Below, piece after piece: positions 52,217 to 59,877 of a stretch of DNA of 64,000 nt (positions are counted from its first letter, which is position 1; every line of letters starts with the position of its first letter). The DNA is from Bacillus sp. UNC41MFS5 (GTDB taxonomy: Bacteria; Bacillota; Bacilli; Bacillales_B; DSM-18226): assembly GCF_000686805.1 (NCBI RefSeq), contig NZ_KK366018.1, positions 37,759 to 101,758 of the forward strand, read 5' to 3'. Under the pieces are notes generated by a model. That model was not told the DNA's origin, did no database searches, and worked only from the letters and a program-made list of their open reading frames with translations. Both the position numbers and the translations under genes were made by a program.

Positions 52217-54730
52217 ATGAGCACGGACTTACATTTAATAAGAAACGCGCAGCAATTGCTGCACAATATGCCAGATGCGATGTATATTATTGGCCTTGAT
52301 AATAAGGTTTTATGGGTAAACGAAGCGTTTCAGAAATTATTTGGTTCGGATCAAAAGCAATGGGATGATGGTTTAACCAACTTAATCTTCATTGAAAAGA
52401 AAGAAAATGATCCTCTTATTGTTCATTGTAAAGATGGTTCCACTTTCTCTGTAAGTCTGCAATTAATCCCTATTAATGAAACGGAAGCTACACCAATGGC
52501 TTTTACAGGGATCTTACAAAAGTCTTCCATAGAACAGCCTCTAGACGAAGACATAAGGTATAAAATTGTCGCCGACAACACATCCGATGTAATTGTACTC
52601 GTTGACAATAGGGCGATCGTACGGTATGTATCACCATCCATTCACCCGATTATAGGGTACACAGTTGAACAATATGAAGGGATGGATGCATTCGAAATTA
52701 TTCATCTCGAGGATCGAAAACGTGTTCGCTCCTTGCATTTACAAGCTATTCAAACCAAACATGAGGTTGATTTGGAATACCGTCTAATTCATTCACAGGG
52801 TACAATTCTTCATGTAGAAACTAGGGTGAAACCTGTGCTAGATAGTTTTGGAAATGTAAAGTATGTCGTCGCAGTCGTTCGGGATATCACATCCCGCAAA
52901 CAGACAGAACAATTACTAGAGAATATTTTAGAAAGTGTAAATGCTGCAGTGTGGTCAACGGATAAGGATTTTAGCTACTATACCTTTTGTTCGGAGAGTA
53001 TCGAAAAAATATCTGGAATTCCTAGACATGAAATCATGAATAACCCGATTCGACTACATGACCACATCCACCCAGAGGATAATATGATGCTAATGGGGGA
53101 AGTAAAGAAAAATTTGGATAGGGGTCTACCTGTCAACAAAGTCATTCGTTATACCCATATTGAAAATGAAACTAGATGGGGAAGGCTGATTGTCCATCCA
53201 TTTCTGGACAATACAGGTGCAGTTGAAAGGCTTGATGGATTGATGTTGGATATTACTGAGAAAAAAAGGTCGGAGCTAGCATTAGAGGAAAGTGAGCAAA
53301 GGTATAAGTCATTATTTGAGAACAATTTGGATGGAGTTTTTTCCATTGATTTAAAGGCTAATTTCGTCAATGCAAATCAATCTTTTGAAAAAATTACCGG
53401 CATCAAAATAGACGATTTGCCTGATCGTTGTTTAATTGGGTTGATTTTTGATGAGGATCACTTGGCTATCTATCAAGTTCTCTCAGAAGTCATTCAAACC
53501 CATGAATCAAGAGACCTTGAATGCAGGATCGTCCGCTTTAGGCAAAGGGAGCCTCGCATTGTCAATATTACCTTTGTTCCGATCTTCCTTTATGGTGAAT
53601 TGATGGGGGTTCATGGGATGGTTAAGGATATAACCGAGCGCAAAACAGAGGAACTTGAGTTAATCCAAAGTGAAAAAAGATATAAGATGCTTCAGCAAAG
53701 TATTAATCGTTTCTCCCATGAACTTGCGAATGTAATGAAAGTTTCTGAACTAGAAAATCGTTTGATTGACGAGATAAAGAGAGTGTTACCCGTAACAAGT
53801 GCATCTATTGAACAAATTCCAAGAAATGTAGAAGCAACTCTAAGTGACAAAAAGGAAAAATGGGTCAAAATTGCCGAAAAGGATCAGCTGATTTATTTAA
53901 GGATTAACATCGATCAAGCATTGAAAAAAATAGAGGAAGAGTGGCTTGAAACGGCGGTTCATTATGTTACGATTTTATATGATAATCTCGGGTTTATTGA
54001 AGATCTGATGAAACGGATTGAGGACATGGTAAGCATCAACGAGACCCCAAAATGGATGCTACGGCTCTTGTTTAGACTTTCTGAAAAGGAACGGGCTTCT
54101 CTTTCCAGTGATTTGCATGATTCTGTATTGCAGGATCTCATCATTTGGTACCGTAAATTGGAGTCATTACGTTCCACATCTAAGTTTACCGATGGGATAC
54201 AGGAGGAACTGATGCAAATTGAAGAGGGATTGCTGGACGCCATTCATCAAATTCGAATTACTTGTAACGAACTACGCCCACCGTTTCTATTAAAAATGGG
54301 GCTGGTGGAATCCTTAAAGAGTCTGTTTTCGTACGCCCGCATGTTTTCTAATTATGAGATTGACTTCTCGGCAATGGAGTTGATCCATTCATTAAATGAA
54401 GATCAAATCCTGGGCATGTATCGAATAGTACAGGAGCTATTAAATAATGCTACCAAACATTCACAGGCAACGAAAGTAACGATGAATTTGATCAGCAAAC
54501 AGGAATATATTCATTTTTCCTATGGGGATAACGGAGTAGGGATCGATTTAAATTCCTTTGGCGGCTCATTTAAACATATGGGTTTAGCGGGGATCGAAAA
54601 TCGGGTCCTTAGTTTAGAAGGGAAAGTCGAGTTTCATTCTGCTCCTCAAGAAGGTTTTCACATGGATATTACCATTCCAACTATAACATCGCAAAAAGGT
54701 GATCATTATGGAAATATTATTGGTGGATGA
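52217..54730 (+). CDS. Multi-PAS sensor histidine kinase, NarL/ComP-type core
   Basis: An 837-residue kinase without obvious membrane segments. Four PAS/PAC modules are visible (about 10-100, 110-232, 233-350 and 358-485; each ends in a DITxRK-like PAC motif). A coiled linker leads to a HisKA_3 domain with phospho-acceptor His634 in SSDLHDSVLQDLI, then an HATPase_c (DNGVGIDL). The kinase core resembles ComP and DegS rather than classical HisKA. Its 3' end overlaps the next regulator gene by 23 nt. The signal (redox, light, small molecule or cytoplasmic ligand) is not evident. Confidence 0.85.
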   Translation: MSTDLHLIRNAQQLLHNMPDAMYIIGLDNKVLWVNEAFQKLFGSDQKQWDDGLTNLIFIEKKENDPLIVHCKDGSTFSVSLQLIPINETEATPMAFTGILQKSSIEQPLDEDIRYKIVADNTSDVIVLVDNRAIVRYVSPSIHPIIGYTVEQYEGMDAFEIIHLEDRKRVRSLHLQAIQTKHEVDLEYRLIHSQGTILHVETRVKPVLDSFGNVKYVVAVVRDITSRKQTEQLLENILESVNAAVWSTDKDFSYYTFCSESIEKISGIPRHEIMNNPIRLHDHIHPEDNMMLMGEVKKNLDRGLPVNKVIRYTHIENETRWGRLIVHPFLDNTGAVERLDGLMLDITEKKRSELALEESEQRYKSLFENNLDGVFSIDLKANFVNANQSFEKITGIKIDDLPDRCLIGLIFDEDHLAIYQVLSEVIQTHESRDLECRIVRFRQREPRIVNITFVPIFLYGELMGVHGMVKDITERKTEELELIQSEKRYKMLQQSINRFSHELANVMKVSELENRLIDEIKRVLPVTSASIEQIPRNVEATLSDKKEKWVKIAEKDQLIYLRINIDQALKKIEEEWLETAVHYVTILYDNLGFIEDLMKRIEDMVSINETPKWMLRLLFRLSEKERASLSSDLHDSVLQDLIIWYRKLESLRSTSKFTDGIQEELMQIEEGLLDAIHQIRITCNELRPPFLLKMGLVESLKSLFSYARMFSNYEIDFSAMELIHSLNEDQILGMYRIVQELLNNATKHSQATKVTMNLISKQEYIHFSYGDNGVGIDLNSFGGSFKHMGLAGIENRVLSLEGKVEFHSAPQEGFHMDITIPTITSQKGDHYGNIIGG

Positions 54731-55355
54731 TCATAGATCCGTCGTCGAAGGAACAAAGATGCTAATTGAGTCAGAATCAGATATGAATGTTACGATTGAA
54801 ACGGACGTTTATCTTGTCTCGGATTTGGTCCGTCTAAAGAGTTTTGACGTGATTCTGTTTGATTTATATATGCCTAATATCAATGGGGCTGATTTGGCAC
54901 GAAAGGTGCTCGAAGATGTCCCTGACGCCATTATTCTCATTTATTCGGGGTTTGATATTGCGCCGCATTTTAATTTGCTGATGGAATCAGGCGTGTCCGG
55001 TTTTATTTCGAAAACATCAACTCGGGAGCAGCTAGTTCAGGCGATACGCAGCGCATCGCGAAAAGAAGCAATTATTCCGATGCAACTTCTAAAGCAGCTT
55101 AGACGCCAAGAGATTGTTGTGCAAGGGGATAATGTCAATGAAAAGACAACCATTGGAAAAAAGGAAGAAAAACTTCTTCGCGAATTAGCGAAGGGACAAA
55201 GTAATAAGGAAATTTCCAAGACCTTGTTAATTAGTCAACGCTCGTTGGAATATAGTCTGACCGAACTTTTTCAAAAATTAAATGTCAACTCACGGGTAGA
55301 AGCTATTAAAAAAGCTAAAGGACTGGGGATTTTACCAACGGAAGATTTATATTAG
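54708..55355 (+). CDS. NarL/FixJ-family response regulator, ComA-like
   Basis: A 215-residue regulator. The receiver domain (about 1-120) has DDHRSVVEGTKMLIES and phospho-acceptor Asp in LFDLYMPNING. The LuxR-type helix-turn-helix (about 150-210) reads LLRELAKGQSNKEISKTLLISQRSLEYSLTELFQKLNVNSR. The segment SLEYSLTELFQKLNV is close to that of B. subtilis ComA. No comQ or comX is seen. ATG at 54708 follows AAAGGTGATCATT. It is translationally coupled to the kinase. Confidence 0.87.
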   Translation: MEILLVDDHRSVVEGTKMLIESESDMNVTIETDVYLVSDLVRLKSFDVILFDLYMPNINGADLARKVLEDVPDAIILIYSGFDIAPHFNLLMESGVSGFISKTSTREQLVQAIRSASRKEAIIPMQLLKQLRRQEIVVQGDNVNEKTTIGKKEEKLLRELAKGQSNKEISKTLLISQRSLEYSLTELFQKLNVNSRVEAIKKAKGLGILPTEDLY

Positions 55356-55363
55356 ATGGAATG

Positions 55364-55390
55364 GGACCGGCGAATGCCGGTCCTTTTCTT
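55364..55390 (+). terminator. Terminator after the kinase/regulator pair
   Basis: GGACCGGC (55364-55371), loop GAAT, GCCGGTCC (55376-55383), then TTTTCTTG. Confidence 0.88.
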
Positions 55391-55504
55391 GTTATTTCGG
55401 TAAACCCTCAATTTTTTGCGTAAAATCCATGAATGTTTGCGGTTGGCAGTGTCTTCTCCTGAAATATGATGATTCCATACCAAATAAATGGAAGGAGATT
55501 TGTT

Positions 55505-55894
55505 ATGAAATCAAACCTTAAAACGCTTGTAACGGGTGTTTTATTAGCGATGCTAACAATTAGACTCTTTATCACGTTTACATCGCCCATTTCCTATCAA
55601 TTATTCGCACTCTTTTTGACCTATACGGCATGTGTTTATGCTGGAGCTGCTTTATCGGATTCACGTGTGACCTGGATCTCGGTTGAATTTTTGGTGTCAT
55701 TCCTGTTTTTTAATTGTGCCTTATTGGGATTATTGTATTCTCCGATTTGGATAGGGGTGGGTTTTATTCTACATGGAATTTGGGATCTACTTCACCATCC
55801 AAGAATCATTAAAACAAGTGTTGTCCGATGGTTTCCACCCCTATGCGCCATATTTGATTTTATTGTAGCTGTATTTATCTTGAGGTTTTATTAA
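55505..55894 (+). CDS. DUF6010-like membrane protein
   Basis: A 129-residue protein with four hydrophobic segments. The segment HGIWDLLHHPRIIKTSVVRWFPPLCAIFDFIVAVFILR near the C-terminus resembles DUF6010 proteins. The function is unknown. GGAAGGAGATTTGTT precedes the ATG at 55505; the upstream frame to 55466 is not needed. It starts about 115 nt after the regulator terminator and forms a pair with the next gene (15-nt gap), so both are possible targets of the ComA-like regulator. Confidence 0.6.
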   Translation: MKSNLKTLVTGVLLAMLTIRLFITFTSPISYQLFALFLTYTACVYAGAALSDSRVTWISVEFLVSFLFFNCALLGLLYSPIWIGVGFILHGIWDLLHHPRIIKTSVVRWFPPLCAIFDFIVAVFILRFY

Positions 55895-55909
55895 AGGGAG
55901 GTAATTGAA

Positions 55910-56398
55910 ATGAATGTTCAACTATTACAGTGGGGATTGTTCTCATTTATGATGGGGATGGTATTATCCTTGCCGCTTGCAGCCGTGTTTTATCAAAAAA
56001 GTTCACCAATGACAAAGGTCTTCACGAATGCTAGAAAACTAAAATCATCCCATATTGATTTTTTCATGCAAGGCTTCGCAATGGGTTTTGCTTTTCTATT
56101 GGAAATGTCGTCGAAAACAGAGTTTTCCTTGTACATTGTCATCCCATTAATCTATGGTTCGATCATGAACCCAACGATTTTGTTGTTAGAAGCTACACCT
56201 TTCATTCATTCAAGTTTCCGATTTGTTCATCTTTTCCTCAGAGCCACGAGCCCGATAGCTCTCCTATTTGCTTGGCTAGCAATTGCTGTTTTGTTCTTGC
56301 CATTATATTTAAATATGTTGCTATTGTTCGTGGCTGTAGCTGGGTGTCTCATAATATTAATCTATCTAACTAAAAGTAGTAAAAACCTTAACAAATAA
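55910..56398 (+). CDS. Four-helix membrane protein of unknown function
   Basis: A 162-residue hydrophobic protein with about four membrane segments (about 5-28, 45-68, 72-92, 115-152). The helix-1/helix-2 region (GLFSFMMGMVLSLPLAAVF ... HIDFFMQGFAMGFAFLLE) is distantly like small membrane enzymes of the hydroxylaminobenzene mutase type, but the match is too weak to assign. The ATG follows AAGGGAGGTAATTGAA. Its last codons form the 5' arm of a terminator. Confidence 0.6.
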   Translation: MNVQLLQWGLFSFMMGMVLSLPLAAVFYQKSSPMTKVFTNARKLKSSHIDFFMQGFAMGFAFLLEMSSKTEFSLYIVIPLIYGSIMNPTILLLEATPFIHSSFRFVHLFLRATSPIALLFAWLAIAVLFLPLYLNMLLLFVAVAGCLIILIYLTKSSKNLNK

Positions 56399-56413
56399 AG
56401 TTAAGGTTTTTTT
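56381..56413 (+). terminator. Terminator overlapping the end of the membrane gene
   Basis: AAAAACCTTAAC (56381-56392), loop of seven bases, GTTAAGGTTTTT (56400-56411), then T. The stop codon lies in the loop. Confidence 0.87.
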
Positions 56414-56437
56414 GCGCTTACTTGGAGATTGGTTATC

Positions 56438-56530
56438 GCCAGTAAACATGTGTTATCCGCCAGTAAACTCGGGCCAAGCGCCACTAACTCTATGTTATCC
56501 GCCAGTAACCAGTAGCCATCCGCCACTAAA
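56438..56530. repeat. Five-copy 21-bp tandem repeat with GCCASTAA core
   Basis: The core GCCAGTAA or GCCACTAA starts at 56438, 56459, 56480, 56501 and 56522, exactly 21 bp apart each time. Several copies are preceded by TTATCC or CATCC. The unit equals two helical turns and also seven codons, so both frames show heptapeptide repeats. It lies in the 319-nt gap before the exporter operon. Confidence 0.85.
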
Positions 56531-56567
56531 CCCAATTTCCAATACACAACCACACCTGCAAAATCCA

Positions 56568-56616
56568 TGCGGTGGTACCCCAAAAGTCTGCGGTGGTTCT
56601 CTCAAAGTCTGCGGTT
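56568..56616. repeat. Three-copy 21-bp tandem repeat with TGCGGT core
   Basis: TGCGGTGGT at 56568, TGCGGTGGT at 56589 and TGCGGTTTT at 56610, again exactly 21 bp apart. The last two are preceded by AAAGTC. This second array has a different unit but the same period as the GCCASTAA array and lies 46 bp beyond its last copy. Confidence 0.8.
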
Positions 56617-56717
56617 TTGATGGAATAGAAACTACGTACAATGAAATCATCCAAAACAAAAGAAAAACCCCATACGAAGTAGGAACTAAACAAAAAAACA
56701 TTCGGGAGGAAAGAAAA

Positions 56718-57581
56718 ATGAAAAAGAAGAGTAAAAAGAAATTTGTCATATGGACCATGGTTGGGCTGATCGCAGTGGCTCTCCTTACAGGCTTTTTATT
56801 TATGCCAAAGGGTTCGAGTGATCTTGAAGAAGAAACAGCAATAACAGGTGATATTACCACTTATTACAGCTTTTCAGGAACCGTCGAAGCAAAAAACAGG
56901 AAGACGATGATCAGTGATACTGCCATGCAAATTAAAGAAATTGAAGTTAAAGTCGGGGAGCAAGTAGAAAAAGGTGATGTCTTGATGACCACTAAGCAGG
57001 GAGACAAAATAAAGGCTGTCTTTGACGGAGAGATTTCAAAAATCCATGTCGAGAAAAACGCAGAAGTCATGTCTGGAGCACAGCTACTTGATATCGTCGA
57101 CTATTCTAAGTTACAAACAAATGTAAAGGTCGATGAATATGACCTCAAATACCTCAAAGTGGATCAAAAAGTTAATGTTGCGATCAATGCGCTTGACAAA
57201 GAAATAAAAGGAACCGTGTCTGCCATTTCCAAAGAAGCCACCAACGAGAATGGGGTTTCTTACTTTACCGCAACGATTAATCTACCGAAAGACAAAACGA
57301 TCAAAGTGGGCATGAGTACCGAAGCAAAAATATTGAAACAATCTGCTAAGGGAGTTATAACCCTTTCGATGAAGGCCATTCAATTTGATAGTAAAAATAA
57401 ACCTTATGTATTGATCCCAACCGAAAAAGGGATGGCTACAAAGCAATCTATTCAAACCGGCATTAATGATGGTACGACGGTGGAGATTAAGGGCGGAGTG
57501 GACGCTGGCGATGTTGTCCTTATTCCGAATCAAGAGAAAAACAATTCCGATGCAGCCATGATGCATGGAGGTAATGAATAA
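56718..57581 (+). CDS. Membrane-fusion/periplasmic-adaptor-like subunit of ABC exporter (YknX/MacA-like)
   Basis: A 287-residue protein with one N-terminal membrane helix (about 10-30), a biotinyl-lipoyl-like hairpin (VKVGEQVEKGDVLMTTKQGDKIKAVFDGEISKI) and beta-barrel parts (LKVDQKVNVAINALDKEIKGTVSAI). It is shorter than B. subtilis YknX because the coiled-coil hairpin is missing. It starts at the ATG after GGGAGGAAAGAAAA; the long upstream open frame crosses the 21-bp repeats and is not accepted as coding. Its stop shares one base with the next start (TAATG). Confidence 0.83.
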   Translation: MKKKSKKKFVIWTMVGLIAVALLTGFLFMPKGSSDLEEETAITGDITTYYSFSGTVEAKNRKTMISDTAMQIKEIEVKVGEQVEKGDVLMTTKQGDKIKAVFDGEISKIHVEKNAEVMSGAQLLDIVDYSKLQTNVKVDEYDLKYLKVDQKVNVAINALDKEIKGTVSAISKEATNENGVSYFTATINLPKDKTIKVGMSTEAKILKQSAKGVITLSMKAIQFDSKNKPYVLIPTEKGMATKQSIQTGINDGTTVEIKGGVDAGDVVLIPNQEKNNSDAAMMHGGNE

Positions 57582-58270
57582 TGAATGAGCAGATCCTCAA
57601 AATGGAGCATATCACTAAAACCTACTTTATGGGCGATGAAAATCAAGTGGTCTTAAATAACATCAATCTCACAGTTAATAGAGGTGATTTCGTTGCCATT
57701 TTAGGGCCCTCAGGTTCAGGGAAATCGACTCTGATGAACATGATTGGCTGTCTCGATTCACCCACCAGCGGTGACTATATTTTATCGAATCAAAAGGTAG
57801 ATGAACTGGATGAATCTGCGCTGGCCGTGATTCGTAATCAGGAGGTTGGGTTTGTGTTTCAGCAGTTCCAACTCCTTCCGAGACTTAGTGCGATTCAAAA
57901 TGTTGAGCTTCCTTTGATCTACTCGAAAGTATCTGAAAAAGCCCGTAAACAAAGAGCGCGCGATATGCTAACAAGGGTGGGTCTTGGTGAAAAATTGCAT
58001 CATCGCCCCAATCAGCTTTCAGGGGGCCAGCAGCAGCGGGTTGCCATTGCGAGAGCAATGGTGACCGAACCGACTATTTTACTCGCTGACGAACCCACTG
58101 GAGCGCTCGATCAAAAAACCGGTCAGCAAATTATGGAGCTTTTTCATGAACTTCACGAAGAAGGTAAAACCATTATTATGATTACGCATGATATTGAAAT
58201 TGCCAAAAATGCAAGCAGAATTGTACACATTCTGGATGGTAATCTGAAGGAGGAGCATGTTCATGTTTAA
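57581..58270 (+). CDS. ABC transporter ATP-binding protein (YknY/MacB-type)
   Basis: A 229-residue ATPase of the LolD/MacB group: Walker [11 protein letters not shown]-loop [13 protein letters not shown], signature [16 protein letters not shown], Walker [13 protein letters not shown] and switch His in MITHD. It energises the MacB-like permease encoded next. Overlaps: 1 nt with the adaptor gene upstream, 8 nt with the permease gene downstream, so all three form one operon. Confidence 0.93.
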   Translation: MNEQILKMEHITKTYFMGDENQVVLNNINLTVNRGDFVAILGPSGSGKSTLMNMIGCLDSPTSGDYILSNQKVDELDESALAVIRNQEVGFVFQQFQLLPRLSAIQNVELPLIYSKVSEKARKQRARDMLTRVGLGEKLHHRPNQLSGGQQQRVAIARAMVTEPTILLADEPTGALDQKTGQQIMELFHELHEEGKTIIMITHDIEIAKNASRIVHILDGNLKEEHVHV

Positions 58271-59435
58271 GGAGAATCTTAAGATGTCTTGGATGAATCT
58301 TATTCATAATAAAATGCGTTCCTTCCTGACAATGCTAGGGATTGTGATTGGTGTGGCATCAATCATTGCGCTAATTACCATCGTAAAAGGCGCCATGAAT
58401 GGGATGACCAGTGAGTTTTCATCCTTTGGTGCAGATAAAATCTCAGTTCAGGCCATCGGGACACCGCTCAAACAAGGTTTACTAGATACGGATATTCAAA
58501 AACTGGCAGAAATTGAAGATGTTGCCGGTGTTTCCCCAACCCTTACAGGAACGACAAATGTGGTCTATAACGGCAGTGAAAAAACAGATGTTTTGGTTCA
58601 AGGAAAAAATGATGTGTATTTTTCCAAGACAAAAGACCTTGTTGAATCCGGAAGGGGATTAAATATATTAGATATTAATAGTGAAAACAAAGTTTGTCTA
58701 ATAGGTTCCGAAATTGCTAACGAATTATTTTGGGGAGAAGATCCGATTGGGAAAAAACTGATGATTGCCGGGGTTACTTATAGGGTTGTCGGAACTTTAC
58801 AGAAATCGAGCAACTTTTCAGAAGCGTCTACTAACGATGCAGTTATTATCCCTTATACCACCTCCATGAGTCTGCTTGGAACAGGCTACATTACAAGTGT
58901 TGATGTGTATATGAAGGATTCTAATGACTCTGAAAAAATAACCAGTGATATCGAATCAGTATTAACTAAAGCATTTAACTATAAGGCTGACAGTTTTACC
59001 GTGATGAATATGGAGGATATGATTTCTTCAATTAAACAAGTAACAACGATGTTATCTCTGATGCTTGGTGGGATTGCGTCGATTTCACTTGTTGTTGGCG
59101 GCATCGGGATTATGAACATGATGTTAGTTTCTGTTACGGAACGGACAACAGAAATTGGGCTAAGAAAGGCACTCGGAGCCGAACCGAAACGAATCCAGCA
59201 GCAGTTTTTACTAGAGGCGGTCTTTATGTCACTTTTTGGAGGCACGATTGGCTTCCTGCTTGGTGTGTTCATCGCGTTCGTCGTTTGCCTGATCATTGGA
59301 GCAAGTTTCTCCCTTTCAGCATCGACCGTCATCTTGGCCCTAGGATTCTCGGCGGCGATCGGAATTATTTTTGGTCTTGCTCCTGCAAGAAAGGCATCAA
59401 GGCTGAACCCGATCGATGCGTTGAGGAGTGTTTAA
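58263..59435 (+). CDS. ABC transporter permease (YknZ/MacB-like)
   Basis: A 390-residue FtsX/MacB-type permease: N-terminal helix (NKMRSFLTMLGIVIGVASIIALITIVKG), a large extracytoplasmic MacB_PCD domain (about 45-265) and three C-terminal helices with IGIMNMMLVSVTERTTEIGLRKALGAEP. The complex with the adaptor and ATPase resembles YknWXYZ, which protects B. subtilis against the SDP toxin; MacAB relatives export peptides or macrolides. ATG at 58263, 7 nt after AAGGAGGAG, is preferred over 58257. Confidence 0.9.
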   Translation: MFKENLKMSWMNLIHNKMRSFLTMLGIVIGVASIIALITIVKGAMNGMTSEFSSFGADKISVQAIGTPLKQGLLDTDIQKLAEIEDVAGVSPTLTGTTNVVYNGSEKTDVLVQGKNDVYFSKTKDLVESGRGLNILDINSENKVCLIGSEIANELFWGEDPIGKKLMIAGVTYRVVGTLQKSSNFSEASTNDAVIIPYTTSMSLLGTGYITSVDVYMKDSNDSEKITSDIESVLTKAFNYKADSFTVMNMEDMISSIKQVTTMLSLMLGGIASISLVVGGIGIMNMMLVSVTERTTEIGLRKALGAEPKRIQQQFLLEAVFMSLFGGTIGFLLGVFIAFVVCLIIGASFSLSASTVILALGFSAAIGIIFGLAPARKASRLNPIDALRSV

Positions 59436-59478
59436 TAAAGTAGCTTGTCAGAAAAATATATAAGAGAGGTAATTAATT

Positions 59479-59685
59479 ATGAAAAAGGTAGAATTAAATG
59501 TGATTGGGATGTCATGTGAGCATTGCGCAAAGGTCATAGAAGGCAGTGTCGCAAGTCTAGCTGGTGTGGAAAAAGTACTAGTCGATTTGAAAAATGGGAA
59601 TGTAGCAATTGAATTTCAGTCCAATCTGGTTACCGTGGAGCAAATTAAAGAAACAATCGATGAACAGGGATATGATATTGCTTAA
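59479..59685 (+). CDS. copZ: Copper chaperone CopZ (HMA domain)
   Basis: A 68-residue heavy-metal-associated domain protein. The metal motif is GMSCEHC (Cys13, Cys16), and a ferredoxin-like beta-alpha-beta-beta-alpha-beta fold fits the length. It would hand Cu(I) to the CopA ATPase encoded next. The ATG follows AGAGAGGTAATTAATT. A terminator separates it from copA, unlike the usual copZA operon of B. subtilis, and it lies in the opposite order (copZ first). Confidence 0.92.
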   Translation: MKKVELNVIGMSCEHCAKVIEGSVASLAGVEKVLVDLKNGNVAIEFQSNLVTVEQIKETIDEQGYDIA

Positions 59686-59691
59686 CTATGC

Positions 59692-59723
59692 AAAAACGTG
59701 CCATGTTATTGGTACGTTTTTTT
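59692..59723 (+). terminator. Terminator after copZ
   Basis: AAAAACGTGCCA pairs with TGGTACGTTTTT around TGTTAT (one G-U pair), followed by T. Confidence 0.85.
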
Positions 59724-59829
59724 CATCACCTTGCAAAATAATTGCGGAAACACGAAAACATCTTGCGGTTTAAAAAAGATGATAAATTGTAAAATGTAGA
59801 TATAGAGAGTAGATACTTTTAGTTTTTGA

Positions 59830-59846
59830 ATACAGTACAGGGGTAT
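59830..59846 (+). promoter_or_regulatory. Putative CsoR operator before copA
   Basis: ATACAGTACAGGGGTAT, a 17-bp site with AATAC/GTATT ends, matches the Bacillus CsoR operator form ATACCCTACGGGGGTAT (recalled) in 14 of 17 positions. It lies about 30 bp before the copA start. CsoR would repress copA without copper. No csoR gene is in the window. Confidence 0.6.
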
Positions 59847-59877
59847 TGTACTTGACAATAGAAAGGAGTGAAAGGTA

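Noticed and set aside
56401..56583. 60-residue minus-strand frame with heptad LLADN-like repeats
   Set aside because: The heptads are produced by the 21-bp DNA repeat; the opposite strand shows heptads as well, and no ribosome binding site is present.
56412..56717. 102-codon N-terminal extension of the YknX-like adaptor gene
   Set aside because: It crosses two repeat arrays, gives a Pro/Cys-rich non-homologous segment, and the ATG at 56718 has a strong ribosome binding site followed by a normal membrane anchor.
59852..59857. TTGACA before copA as its -35 element
   Set aside because: It lies only about 20 bp before the start codon, leaving no room for a -10 and ribosome binding site.
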